From Acidimicrobiia bacterium (lineage in GTDB: Bacteria; Actinomycetota; Acidimicrobiia; Spongiisociales; ZC4RG35), in the NCBI GenBank assembly GCA_025929005.1, contig JAICND010000059.1:1-7669 (forward strand): a stretch of 7,669 nt of DNA, in the 5' to 3' direction. Position 1 is the first letter of the stretch; the number at the start of each line of letters is the position of its first letter. This document shows positions 1-5,132 of the stretch, piece by piece. A model generated the notes under the pieces. It worked only from the letters and a program-made list of their open reading frames with translations, did not search any database and had not been told where the DNA came from. Made by a program: the position numbers and the translations under genes.

Positions 1-25
1 AGAACTCGCCCTTGACCAGGGAGTT

Positions 26-53
26 TAGTGGAGCTGGCGGGATTCGAACCCGC
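26..53 (-). pseudogene. 3'-half fragment of a tRNA or tmRNA gene
   Basis: Read on the minus strand, this is a T-stem GCGGG, a seven-base T-loop TTCGAAT, the closing stem CCCGC, a seven-base acceptor strand CAGCTCC, a discriminator A, and CTA where CCA is usual. The spacing is exactly that of a tRNA 3' half. The GCGGG/CCCGC plus CAGCTCC combination is typical of bacterial tmRNA (ssrA) and some tRNA-Ala genes. I searched upstream on the minus strand, up to the end of sufB, for a matching 5' acceptor strand (GGGGCTG or GGAGCTG) and found none, so a complete tRNA or tmRNA is not present. Such 3' fragments are often left by elements that integrate into tRNA or tmRNA genes; that origin is inferred. 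Confidence 0.55.
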
Positions 54-161
54 GGCGTTCTCCATGCGAAAGATGCGGTCAAGACCCTCCGACCAGGGGT
101 AATGCCCTCCAATCACGGTCCCGTGGCGCGTCTGTGGCACGAGCGACGTGAGGCATCGTGA
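41..161 (+). repeat. Imperfect dispersed repeat, copy A
   Basis: Bases 41-100 align without gaps to 6531-6590 at about 50 of 60 positions, including identical GCGAAAGATGCGGTCAA and GACCAGGGGT. After a divergent stretch, 123-161 aligns with 6612-6650 (GTGGCGCG-CTGTGGCAC, then ACGTGAG), with the spacing changed by one base. Part of it (115-161) also matches copy C at 6703-6750. Copy A begins inside the T-loop of the tRNA-like fragment. A further shorter similarity, TTGACCAGGGAGTTTAG, lies at 13-29, so another copy may run off the left edge. Confidence 0.7.
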
Positions 162-169
162 AAACGTGA

Positions 170-334
170 CTGTGGGAGCCTTGATCGGGGGTTCGACCCC
201 AACTCTGGCCACCCTGAGAGCGCGCCCGCTCCAGGTCCTCTGTCATCAGGATTCAATCGCGCATCGACTGGTGAACGATAACTGCTCGCCCACGCCGCAC
301 ATCTCGGGCTGACCGGCCTGAGGCAATTCGGCGA
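170..334. other. Non-coding stretch downstream of sufB and copy A
   Basis: I see no start-codon-led reading frame with a ribosome-binding site here. A T-loop-like GGGGGTTCGACCCC occurs at 187-200, but its flanks do not form a T-stem or acceptor. sufC and sufD, usual partners of sufB, do not follow. Confidence 0.4.
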
Positions 335-372
335 CAGATCCTCGACCGGGGTCCTAGGAGACTCCGGATCTG
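335..372 (-). terminator. Hairpin directly after the sufB stop codon
   Basis: CAGATCC (335-341) and GGATCTG (366-372) are a perfect 7-bp inverted repeat, and the arm at 366-372 abuts the sufB stop codon. Inside it, on the transcript strand, GGAGTC can pair with GACCCC with one mismatch, extending the structure. No T-tract follows on the minus strand, so this is not a classical intrinsic terminator. It could be a 3' end-stabilising or Rho-associated hairpin. Confidence 0.4.
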
Positions 373-1788
373 CTAGCCGACTGCGCCGGCTGCGGCCATG
401 TTGATCTCGATCAGCCGGTTCATCTCCACGGCATACTCCATCGGCAGCTCCTTGACGATCGGCTCGATGAACCCGGCGACGATCATCGACGTCGCTTGGT
501 CTTCGGTAAGACCTCGGGACATGAGATAGAACAGCTGATCTTCGCCAACTCTCGAGACCGTCGCCTCATGACCGATCTCCGCGTCGGATTCCTCGATCTC
601 CATGTATGGGTAGGTGTCGGATCGTGAGTGATCGTCGAGGATGAGGGCGTCACAGCGGACGAAGGACTTTGCATTCTTTGCTCCCGGCTCGATCCGGACC
701 AAACCTCTGTAGCCGGCCCGGCCGCCGTCTTTGCAGATCGACTTCGAGGTGATCAACGAAGTCGTGTTGGGAGCGAGATGAACGATCTTGGCGCCTGCAT
801 CCTGATGCTGGCCCTCCCCGGCGAATGCGATGGAGAGCACTTCGCCGTGCGCTCCCTCTTCCATCAGCCACACGGCCGGGTATTTCATGGTCAGTTTCGA
901 CCCAAGGTTTCCGTCCACCCACTCCATCGTGGCGTTTCGGTAGGCAGCGGCCCGTTTGGTCACCAGGTTGTAGACATTGTTTGACCAGTTCTGGATGGTG
1001 GTGTAGCGGCAACGCCCGCCCTCCTTGACCACGATCTCAACGACTGCCGAGTGCAGCGAGTCGGTCGCCCACACCGGCGCCGAGCAGCCCTCGACGTAGT
1101 GCACATAGGCCCCTTCGTCGACAATGATCAGCGTTCTCTCGAACTGGCCCATGTTCTCGGCGTTGATCCGGAAATAGGCTTGCAGCGGCTGGTCGACATG
1201 CACCCCCGGTGGTACGTAGATGAATGAGCCGCCCGACCAAACCGCCGAGTTCAGCGCGGCGAACTTGTTGTCGTTGGGCGGAATGATCGTGCCCATGTAC
1301 TCCTTGACGATCTCGGGATAATCACGGACCGCAGTGTCCATGTCGCAGAACAAGACACCCAGTCTCTCGAGATCCTCCCGGTTGCGGTGGTAAACGACCT
1401 CCGACTCGTATTGGGCGGTGACCCCGGCGAGGTACTTGCGTTCGGCCTCAGGGATCCCCAGCTTCTCGTAAGTTGCCTTGATGGACTCAGGCACCATGTC
1501 CCAGTCCTTGGCTTGGCCCTCCGTCGGTTTGATGTAGTAGTAGATGTCGTCGAAGTCGATGTCTTCGAGAGCTCCCCCGCCCCCCCAGGTTGGGATGGGT
1601 TTCTTGAGGAACCGCTGGTAGGACTTGAGGCGGAACTCGAGCATCCACCCGGGCTCCTTCTTCATCGATGACATCTCCCGGATGATCGCTTCGCTGAGTC
1701 CCTTCCTCGGCTTGAAGACGTAATCCTCCTCGCTGTCGTGCCATCCCAGTTGGTACGCGGAGAGATCGATGTCGACTGCTAACGCCAT
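373..1788 (-). CDS. sufB: Fe-S cluster assembly scaffold protein SufB
   Basis: This encodes a 471-residue SufB, the core subunit of the cytoplasmic SUF Fe-S assembly scaffold (SufBC2D), which builds nascent clusters with SufC ATPase and SufD. Family hallmarks are visible: YVPPGVHV (about 191-198), the EGCSAP motif with C235, the IQNWSNNVYNL segment (265-275), VRCD with C379 at the position of the conserved late cysteine, GHEATVSRVGEDQLFY with H407 and E408, and the C-terminal PMEYAVEMNRLIEI. Length is normal and there is no frameshift. The ATG at 1788 is set by an in-frame TGA shortly upstream. The Shine-Dalgarno is weak (AAGGTGAG lies 14 bases away), which fits translation coupled to the miniprotein gene ending 4 bases before it. 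The unusual point is context: no sufC or sufD downstream, and a LapA-like membrane protein upstream. Confidence 0.97.
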   Translation of the reverse strand: MALAVDIDLSAYQLGWHDSEEDYVFKPRKGLSEAIIREMSSMKKEPGWMLEFRLKSYQRFLKKPIPTWGGGGALEDIDFDDIYYYIKPTEGQAKDWDMVPESIKATYEKLGIPEAERKYLAGVTAQYESEVVYHRNREDLERLGVLFCDMDTAVRDYPEIVKEYMGTIIPPNDNKFAALNSAVWSGGSFIYVPPGVHVDQPLQAYFRINAENMGQFERTLIIVDEGAYVHYVEGCSAPVWATDSLHSAVVEIVVKEGGRCRYTTIQNWSNNVYNLVTKRAAAYRNATMEWVDGNLGSKLTMKYPAVWLMEEGAHGEVLSIAFAGEGQHQDAGAKIVHLAPNTTSLITSKSICKDGGRAGYRGLVRIEPGAKNAKSFVRCDALILDDHSRSDTYPYMEIEESDAEIGHEATVSRVGEDQLFYLMSRGLTEDQATSMIVAGFIEPIVKELPMEYAVEMNRLIEINMAAAGAVG

Positions 1789-1792
1789 TCCA

Positions 1793-1951
1793 CTAGCTCG
1801 CTCTCACCTTGGGACCTTTCAGCCCGGGATCCACCAACAGATATCGCTCACAGACGCACTTGGGAACAGAGCAGGAGATGCCTCCAATGTGCTCTCGGCG
1901 TGGATGCCCGCAGTAGTCACAACGCACCTTTGAAGGGTTTCGCCGTTGCAC
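1793..1951 (-). CDS. Cysteine-rich miniprotein between lapA-like gene and sufB
   Basis: This is a short minus-strand reading frame of 52 codons from a GTG at 1951 that shares its first base with the TAG stop of the LapA-like gene. A second possible GTG start is at 1927 (44 residues). Neither start has a good Shine-Dalgarno, so reinitiation after the upstream stop is most likely. The product reads RCDYCGHPRREH...SCSVPKCVCERYL, a C-x2-C pair, then C-x4-C-x-C. This suggests a small zinc- or iron-binding fold, followed by a basic tail. It ends 4 bases before the sufB ATG, so all four genes pack without real gaps. I do not recognise a family. The packing and cysteine spacing argue that it is real, but its small size keeps confidence moderate. 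Confidence 0.55.
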   Translation of the reverse strand: MQRRNPSKVRCDYCGHPRREHIGGISCSVPKCVCERYLLVDPGLKGPKVRAS

Positions 1952-2334
1952 TAAGAGAGAGTTTGGGACTGTTGAAGGCGCTTGAGATGGTCCCGGTCAC
2001 GCTGCGTCCGCCGCCTTCTCGACCGATAGAAGAGGCCGAACAACTCGGCGAACACCACGCCGATCAGAATCGCGCCAAGGATGAGGACGATCAACGGGGT
2101 CGAGAGGTCCCATGCCATAAAGGTCACGGTGATGCTGGCTGTGTTCTGTGCGGCCAGGATCAGCACACCAATTGCCAACACCACCCCGGTGATGAGCCCC
2201 CAGAACAGCCCCGTGCCGACAAAGACACGCTCTTTGGTTGCCGCTGGAGCAGTTGTCGGGGGCCCGGCGGTGGCGTCCGGTGACGGGACAACCCGGTCAC
2301 TCAGTTCGCTGGATTTCGTGGTGGACCGATTCAT
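1951..2334 (-). CDS. LapA-domain (DUF1049-like) integral membrane protein
   Basis: The product is 127 residues. A polar, proline- and threonine-rich N-terminus (1-36) is followed by a first membrane helix (about 40-62), the QNT motif (63-65) with a short loop of beta character (SITVTFMAW), a second helix (about 79-104), and a strongly basic tail RSRRRRTQRDRDHLKR. Helix, QN, V-x-F-x-W, PL, helix is the layout of the lipopolysaccharide assembly protein A domain family. In Gram-negatives that family acts in envelope assembly. In high-GC Gram-positives the role is unknown, so I would not infer LPS work. The ATG at 2334 overlaps the stop of the 61-residue gene as ATGA and has GGAG seven bases upstream, so both coupling and its own ribosome-binding site are present. 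The inner membrane is the expected location. Confidence 0.8.
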   Translation of the reverse strand: MNRSTTKSSELSDRVVPSPDATAGPPTTAPAATKERVFVGTGLFWGLITGVVLAIGVLILAAQNTASITVTFMAWDLSTPLIVLILGAILIGVVFAELFGLFYRSRRRRTQRDRDHLKRLQQSQTLS

Positions 2335-2516
2335 GAGCTGGCTCCATACCGTCGGGCCCTGGCCCGTAACGGGACAGCGGGCGGAGAGACTGGTGATGAG
2401 ATCACCGGGACCGGGATGAGACGAGGGTCATTCGTGATCGGCCTCGGTCGCCGATAGACAATCTCGTTGAGATCGGTTTGAGATGTCAAACCGAATCTGT
2501 TCTTGACACGGGCCAC
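2331..2516 (-). CDS. Unknown 61-residue protein, first gene of the sufB-containing operon
   Basis: The GTG start at 2516 is preceded by a near-perfect Shine-Dalgarno GAAGGAG (2523-2529) with a 6-base spacer, and a good promoter lies just upstream (-10 at 2549-2554). The stop overlaps the next start as ATGA. These signals make a real gene likely although the product matches no family I know. The protein is basic and proline-rich (RRPRPITNDPRLIPVPVISS, later SPPAVPLRARARR), lacks a membrane helix or cysteines, and looks partly disordered. It could be a coupling or leader polypeptide for the membrane protein. A perfect hairpin lies within its early codons (2473-2494). Confidence 0.65.
   Translation of the reverse strand: MARVKNRFGLTSQTDLNEIVYRRPRPITNDPRLIPVPVISSPVSPPAVPLRARARRYGASS
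2473..2494 (-). promoter_or_regulatory. Perfect 8-bp hairpin in the early codons of the 61-residue gene
   Basis: TCGGTTTG (2473-2480) and CAAACCGA (2487-2494) are exact inverted repeats around a 6-base loop. On the transcript this hairpin starts about 22 bases after the GTG. It could slow ribosomes, act in attenuation, or be a protein-binding dyad. No function is shown. Confidence 0.4.
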
Positions 2517-2548
2517 AACAAGCTCCTTCGTTTAGTGGTCTACTTGAG

Positions 2549-2577
2549 AGATTACTTGCAATCTAACTATATGTCAA
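2549..2577 (-). promoter_or_regulatory. Promoter of the 61-aa / LapA / miniprotein / sufB operon
   Basis: On the minus strand there is a consensus -35 TTGACA (2572-2577), a 17-base spacer and a -10 TAATCT (2549-2554). The expected start is near 2542, giving a leader of about 26 bases that contains the strong Shine-Dalgarno. It overlaps the oppositely directed MarR1 promoter almost completely. Confidence 0.75.
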
Positions 2578-2584
2578 ATAAAGT
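2556..2584 (+). promoter_or_regulatory. Promoter of marR paralogue 1
   Basis: On the plus strand, TTGCAA (2556-2561), a 17-base spacer and TAAAGT (2579-2584) form a moderate sigma-70-type promoter with a start expected near 2591. It lies on top of the divergent operon promoter, so the two are probably used exclusively. TTGCAAT and ATGTCAA inside it form a rough dyad that could be a MarR operator. Confidence 0.55.
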
Positions 2585-2630
2585 ACTTGGCCAACATCTG
2601 ACACACATCACCTGAAGGAGCGCAGGGGAA

Positions 2631-3161
2631 ATGGACGATCGCGTTGACAGCATCATCCGGGAGTGGAACGAACGTCGACCCAATCTCGACTTCTCGCCAC
2701 TCGAAATCGTGGCTCGAGTAATTAGAGCCGCTCAATTCCTTCAGACCAGATTGGACGGCATAGCGGAGGCTTACGGTCTTAGCCATACGGGCGATCTCGA
2801 CGTTCTCACCGATCTCGACCGAGCCGGCCCGCCCCATCAGCGAACACCGTCAGAGCTGGCCGAGACCCTCCTCCTCACCACGGGAGGTATGACCGTCCGT
2901 CTCAACCGCCTGCAACAGGCCGGGCTCATCGAACGGCTCCCCAACCCTCGTGACGGCCGCGGTGTCCTGGTGCGCCTGACGCCTATCGGAAAGGCTCTGG
3001 CCGAAGATGCCCTCGCCACGCTTCTCGACACCCAAGCGGCCAGCCTTGGAACGCTCCAACCGCCAGAGCAGGCCCAGCTGGCCGATCTGCTCCGCGCCCT
3101 CCTCCAAGGTCTCGGCGACACGCCCGCATTTCGACCCGCCATCGCAGTGGAACGCGGATAG
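2631..3161 (+). CDS. MarR-family transcriptional regulator, paralogue 1
   Basis: A 176-residue winged-helix regulator. N-terminal dimerisation helices (about 1-60, with LDFSPLEIVARVIRAA and AYGLSHTGDLDVLTDLD) are followed by the helix-turn-helix (about 72-103, TPSELAETLLLTTGGMTVRL, NRLQQAGLIER), the wing with the D-x-R-G motif (NPRDGRGVLVRLTP, 105-118), and C-terminal dimer helices. MarR proteins bind short palindromes as dimers and are usually released by a small ligand or oxidation. This one has no cysteine, so thiol oxidation sensing is unlikely. The ATG at 2631 has GAAGGAG ten bases upstream. The divergent operon is the natural target. It is about 60% identical by hand alignment to the regulator at 5133-5699. 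The ligand cannot be read from sequence. Confidence 0.93.
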   Translation: MDDRVDSIIREWNERRPNLDFSPLEIVARVIRAAQFLQTRLDGIAEAYGLSHTGDLDVLTDLDRAGPPHQRTPSELAETLLLTTGGMTVRLNRLQQAGLIERLPNPRDGRGVLVRLTPIGKALAEDALATLLDTQAASLGTLQPPEQAQLADLLRALLQGLGDTPAFRPAIAVERG

Positions 3162-3183
3162 AGAGCCGACATGGTCCCACGGA

Positions 3184-3270
3184 GGGGTTGATACCCCACG
3201 ACTAAGGCCCCCCTTCGGATTGCCTCCAGGGAGCCTCGGTTTTTCAGATGTCGTGTCTGACGTCTGTCAG
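3184..3270. other. Intergenic dyads between convergent genes
   Basis: The 146-bp gap between the marR1 stop and the ABM-like gene stop holds several short inverted repeats: GGGGT/ACCCC (3184-3197), TCAGA/TCTGA (3244-3260) and CTGAC/GTCAG (3257-3270), plus a run of five T at 3240-3244. No stem sits directly before the T-run, so I cannot name a clear terminator, though transcripts from both sides probably end here. Confidence 0.3.
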
Positions 3271-3307
3271 CATTCCCGGGGCCCTGGACAGGATCCGGGC
3301 ATGCGAA

Positions 3308-3580
3308 CTAGATCGACTCGACTTCTTCGTTGATTTCGATCCTCGGGGAGCCAACGACGCCGGCTTCGGTCATCTTGGCCTTGAGGGTCGGATTGTTGAG
3401 GAATGTCTTCGCCAACTCGAGGGTATCGAAACCGGCGACAACGGTCACCGTGTTGGGATCCTCAACCGAGCGATTCACTCTTGCGTACTTCGCTCCTGCC
3501 GTTGTAGGTAGGAATGTGTCGTACACGCTCTTCCACTTGCCATAGTCCGTCACCGAATGACGGATCGCAGTATTGATCAT
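3308..3580 (-). CDS. Small dimeric alpha/beta-barrel (ABM-like) protein
   Basis: The product is 90 residues: a beta strand with INTAIRHSVTDYGKWKSVYD, a helix, a strand (YARVNRSVEDPNTVTVVAGF), the helix DTLELAKTFLNNPTLKAKMTEAGV, and a final strand (SPRIEINEE). Strand-helix-strand-strand-helix-strand of this size, with Y/W-rich start and the late helix followed by AGVVG, is typical of ferredoxin-like dimeric barrels of the antibiotic-biosynthesis-monooxygenase superfamily. Many bacterial members have no known substrate, so no reaction is assigned. The ATG at 3580 has the strong Shine-Dalgarno AGGAGGA (3584-3590), slightly close. It is divergent from the Rrf2 regulator and likely under its control. 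Confidence 0.75.
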   Translation of the reverse strand: MINTAIRHSVTDYGKWKSVYDTFLPTTAGAKYARVNRSVEDPNTVTVVAGFDTLELAKTFLNNPTLKAKMTEAGVVGSPRIEINEEVESI

Positions 3581-3613
3581 GAGTCCTCCTCATATAGCTG
3601 CTTGTACCCACAT

Positions 3614-3634
3614 ACTCTAACACAGGTTTGGAGT
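3614..3634 (-). promoter_or_regulatory. Extended -10 promoter and overlapping 21-bp dyad of the ABM-like gene
   Basis: On the minus strand TGT-TAGAGT (-10 at 3614-3619) resembles an extended -10, giving a start near 3607 and a leader of about 27 bases. No clear -35 is visible, as expected for extended -10 or activator-dependent promoters. The same bases form an imperfect palindrome ACTC-n-AA-n7-TT-n-GAGT (3614-3634), a plausible Rrf2-protein operator that would block the promoter. Confidence 0.4.
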
Positions 3635-3690
3635 TCTAAATCTGATGCAGAATTCTGAGGCGCGTGGGTAGTTCTGAGCTAGGTTGTCCG
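3615..3690 (+). repeat. Four imperfect direct repeats with a 19-bp period
   Basis: The motif YTCTRA recurs at 3615 (CTCTAA), 3634 (TTCTAA), 3653 (TTCTGA) and 3672 (TTCTGA), exactly 19 bp apart. A T at repeat position 13 is also constant. A perfect CAGAATTCTG palindrome (3648-3657) sits across the second and third units. The array fills the gap between the ABM-like and Rrf2 genes up to the Rrf2 ribosome-binding site and could be a multi-site operator. Confidence 0.4.
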
Positions 3691-3698
3691 GGAGCGCA

Positions 3699-4187
3699 AT
3701 GCAACTCAGTCTCAAACGAAAAGGCGACTACGCGGTCAGGGCCATGATTTCGGTTGGCCGGCACCACGAGACCGGTCTACGCCAGGCCCGTCAGATCTCC
3801 ACCGAGATGAACATCCCCTACAAGACTCTGACCCTGATCCTGGCCGGACTGGTCGCCGAGGGGCTCTTGGTAGCCGCTCACGGGCCCCGCGGAGGCTATC
3901 GCCTGGCTCGACCGCCCGGTGATATCAGCCTCCTCGCCATCCTGGAAGCCGCCGAAGGCCCTGCCACGTTCGACCATTGCGTACTAAGCGATGGTCCCTG
4001 TGACTGGGAACAAACCTGTCCCGTTCACGACACCTGGGCGCGCACCCAAGCCGCCCTCACCCGAGAGCTGGCTTCCACATCTCTTGCCGAGATGGCTGCA
4101 GTGGACGCCGCCATCGAGGCGGGCTCGTATCAGCCCCAAGCCCCTCCCCACACGCAGCCCACCAGTCGACACGGAATCCGCAAATGA
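3699..4187 (+). CDS. Rrf2-family transcriptional regulator with a three-cysteine Fe-S site
   Basis: A 162-residue Rrf2 regulator: an N-terminal winged helix (LKRKGDYAVRAMISVG, recognition region ISTEMNIPYKTLTLILAGLVAEGLL, wing HGPRGGYRLAR) and a C-terminal cysteine cluster C94-x6-C101-x5-C107 (HCVLSDGPCDWEQTCPVH). IscR, NsrR and RsrR relatives bind an Fe-S cluster with such cysteines and sense cluster status, nitric oxide or redox state. I chose the ATG at 3699 because GGGAG lies 4 bases upstream and family members begin close to this point. A TTG at 3684 would add five residues. The C-terminus (about 145-162) is a proline/glutamine/histidine-rich tail beyond the usual fold, and the gene's end abuts the region of enzyme fragments, so the tail may be acquired sequence. 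Likely targets are itself and the divergent ABM-like gene. Confidence 0.9.
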   Translation: MQLSLKRKGDYAVRAMISVGRHHETGLRQARQISTEMNIPYKTLTLILAGLVAEGLLVAAHGPRGGYRLARPPGDISLLAILEAAEGPATFDHCVLSDGPCDWEQTCPVHDTWARTQAALTRELASTSLAEMAAVDAAIEAGSYQPQAPPHTQPTSRHGIRK

Positions 4188-4201
4188 ACGAAGTAGGTGC
4201 C

Positions 4202-4363
4202 TCGTACGGCGGTCGACGGCGCGACAAAGTTCAACGCCAGGATCGTTTCATAGCCGTCCTTGGTCAGCTGTCGGCTACCGGGGCCTGCTCCCACGTTGTT
4301 CACCTGAACATCCAAGCGTGGAAAGCTCTCCGCAATCCGTGCGGCTAGTCGGAGGTTCTCAGT
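4202..4363 (-). pseudogene. Short-chain dehydrogenase/reductase (SDR) fragment
   Basis: In one minus-strand frame this reads LAARIAESFPRLDVQVNNVG followed by RQLTKDGYETILALNFVAP, the stretch from helix alpha-D through the NNAG motif to the LN-x-x-AP segment of classical SDR enzymes (retinol dehydrogenase/oxidoreductase-like). NNAG is changed to NNVG. The Rossmann GxxxGIG start and the S-Y-K catalytic region are absent: only about 55 of about 280 residues remain. It sits in the same open frame as the metallo-beta-lactamase fragment upstream, but that join is between unrelated folds and cannot be a working enzyme. Confidence 0.7.
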
Positions 4364-4402
4364 CGGCGAGTTCGATGCCTGCTTCAGCCAGCCGAGCCGA
4401 GA

Positions 4403-4492
4403 TCCCCCGGGATCGACGAGCAACACGCCCGCCCGGCCTTGCACGACAACGGAGTTGTTCTGGAGTAACTCGCTCTGGTGGACTAGCACACC
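4403..4492 (-). pseudogene. Metallo-beta-lactamase-fold hydrolase N-terminal fragment
   Basis: The minus-strand reading GVLVHQSELLQNNSVVVQG then RAGVLLVDPGG matches the opening beta strands of MBL-fold hydrolases, where a strand 'NSVVV' is followed by 'GVLLVDPG'. It stops before the HxHxDH zinc-binding motif, and the frame runs straight into SDR sequence. Only about 30 residues remain, so this is a remnant. The family call rests on this short stretch and on its typical order. Confidence 0.55.
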
Positions 4493-4518
4493 ATCCGTAG
4501 CCCGCGAAGTCCATCGGC

Positions 4519-5031
4519 TCAGCGATAGGCATCTGCCGCCGTGGTCCATGGGTTGGAGGCTCCGGCGACCCAGTTCAGGTGAGCATGGACGAATTCGGTG
4601 ATGGCTTGTACCCGCTCCTAGCCGGGGGCCAGGTCCCCGAAGCGCAACCATGCCTCGTGGCCGAGCTCGTCGGGAAGACAGAAACGGCTGGGCATGAGGA
4701 AGCTGAGATACTCATCGGGCAGGGCCGTGATCGGCGTCTCGGGTGTTTCCGGTGAGATCCGGTCTGCCGGAGAGGCCGAGAAGACTTCGGCCTCGTAGAC
4801 GATCCTCGAGCGTCCCGGCTGGATCGTGACTCGTTCACAGCGGTTTCCGAAGAGGTCGATGTAGCCATGGTGATCGGCCCGAGTCTCCCAACGTTCCTCG
4901 AGCAAGTCGTGACCTGGTCCGGACGGTGCTACCTGCAGCACAGCCGAAACCGCCTGGGGTGTCTCGAAACCCAACGTGCAGCCCACGGTGAGGGAGAGGG
5001 GCCCGGTGTCGATGTCGTCGACCGTCGCCAC
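4519..5031 (-). pseudogene. Transglutaminase-like protein, truncated by in-frame stops
   Basis: From a GTG at 5031 with Shine-Dalgarno GAGGA (5037-5041), the frame encodes the beta-rich N-terminal domain of bacterial transglutaminase-like proteins: LTVGCTLGFETPQ, HHGYIDLFGNRCERVTIQPG, PDEYLSFLMPSRFC, LGHEAWLRFGDLAPG. A TAG at 4618-4620 replaces the aromatic residue usually found after PG. The frame then continues correctly (ERVQAITEFVHAHLNWVAG, TTAADAYR) until a TGA at 4519-4521. The catalytic Cys-His-Asp core expected after this is missing, and metallo-beta-lactamase sequence follows instead. Nonsense mutation plus loss of the core means a dead gene. An alternative GTG at 5061 would add ten residues but has no good ribosome-binding site. 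Confidence 0.8.
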
Positions 5032-5032
5032 G

Positions 5033-5107
5033 CTAGTCCTCGGATAGCCGACGCTTGGCACCGGACTGTGCCTGATCCGAGGTGGGTTTCATTGGCTCAT
5101 TGGTCAT
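5033..5107 (-). CDS. Possible 24-residue ORF between marR2 and the transglutaminase remnant
   Basis: An ATG at 5107 opens a 24-codon frame (starting MTNEPMKPTSDQAQ) that ends with TAG one base before the GTG of the transglutaminase remnant. AGGAG lies upstream but 14 bases away, which is far. The codons near its end supply the remnant's Shine-Dalgarno. It might be a coupling ORF or chance. Confidence 0.25.
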   Translation of the reverse strand: MTNEPMKPTSDQAQSGAKRRLSED

Positions 5108-5132
5108 ATCTGCGTGCCACTCCTGGTTCGGT

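Noticed and set aside
187..211. Second tRNA 3' end on the plus strand (GGTTCGACCCC...GGCCACC)
   Set aside because: With the T-loop in place the T-stem pairs at only two positions and no 5' half exists, so it is at most a degenerate remnant.
26..390. A complete tmRNA gene on the minus strand
   Set aside because: Only the 3' half is present. No matching 5' acceptor strand or tag-peptide frame was found before sufB begins.
3684..3698. TTG start for the Rrf2 regulator
   Set aside because: It has no ribosome-binding site; ATG at 3699 follows GGGAG and matches the usual family start.
4130..4651. A single 173-residue gene on the minus strand
   Set aside because: The frame joins a metallo-beta-lactamase fragment to an SDR fragment with out-of-frame transglutaminase sequence at its start, and it runs into the opposite-strand Rrf2 gene. 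It is a chance open frame across remnants.
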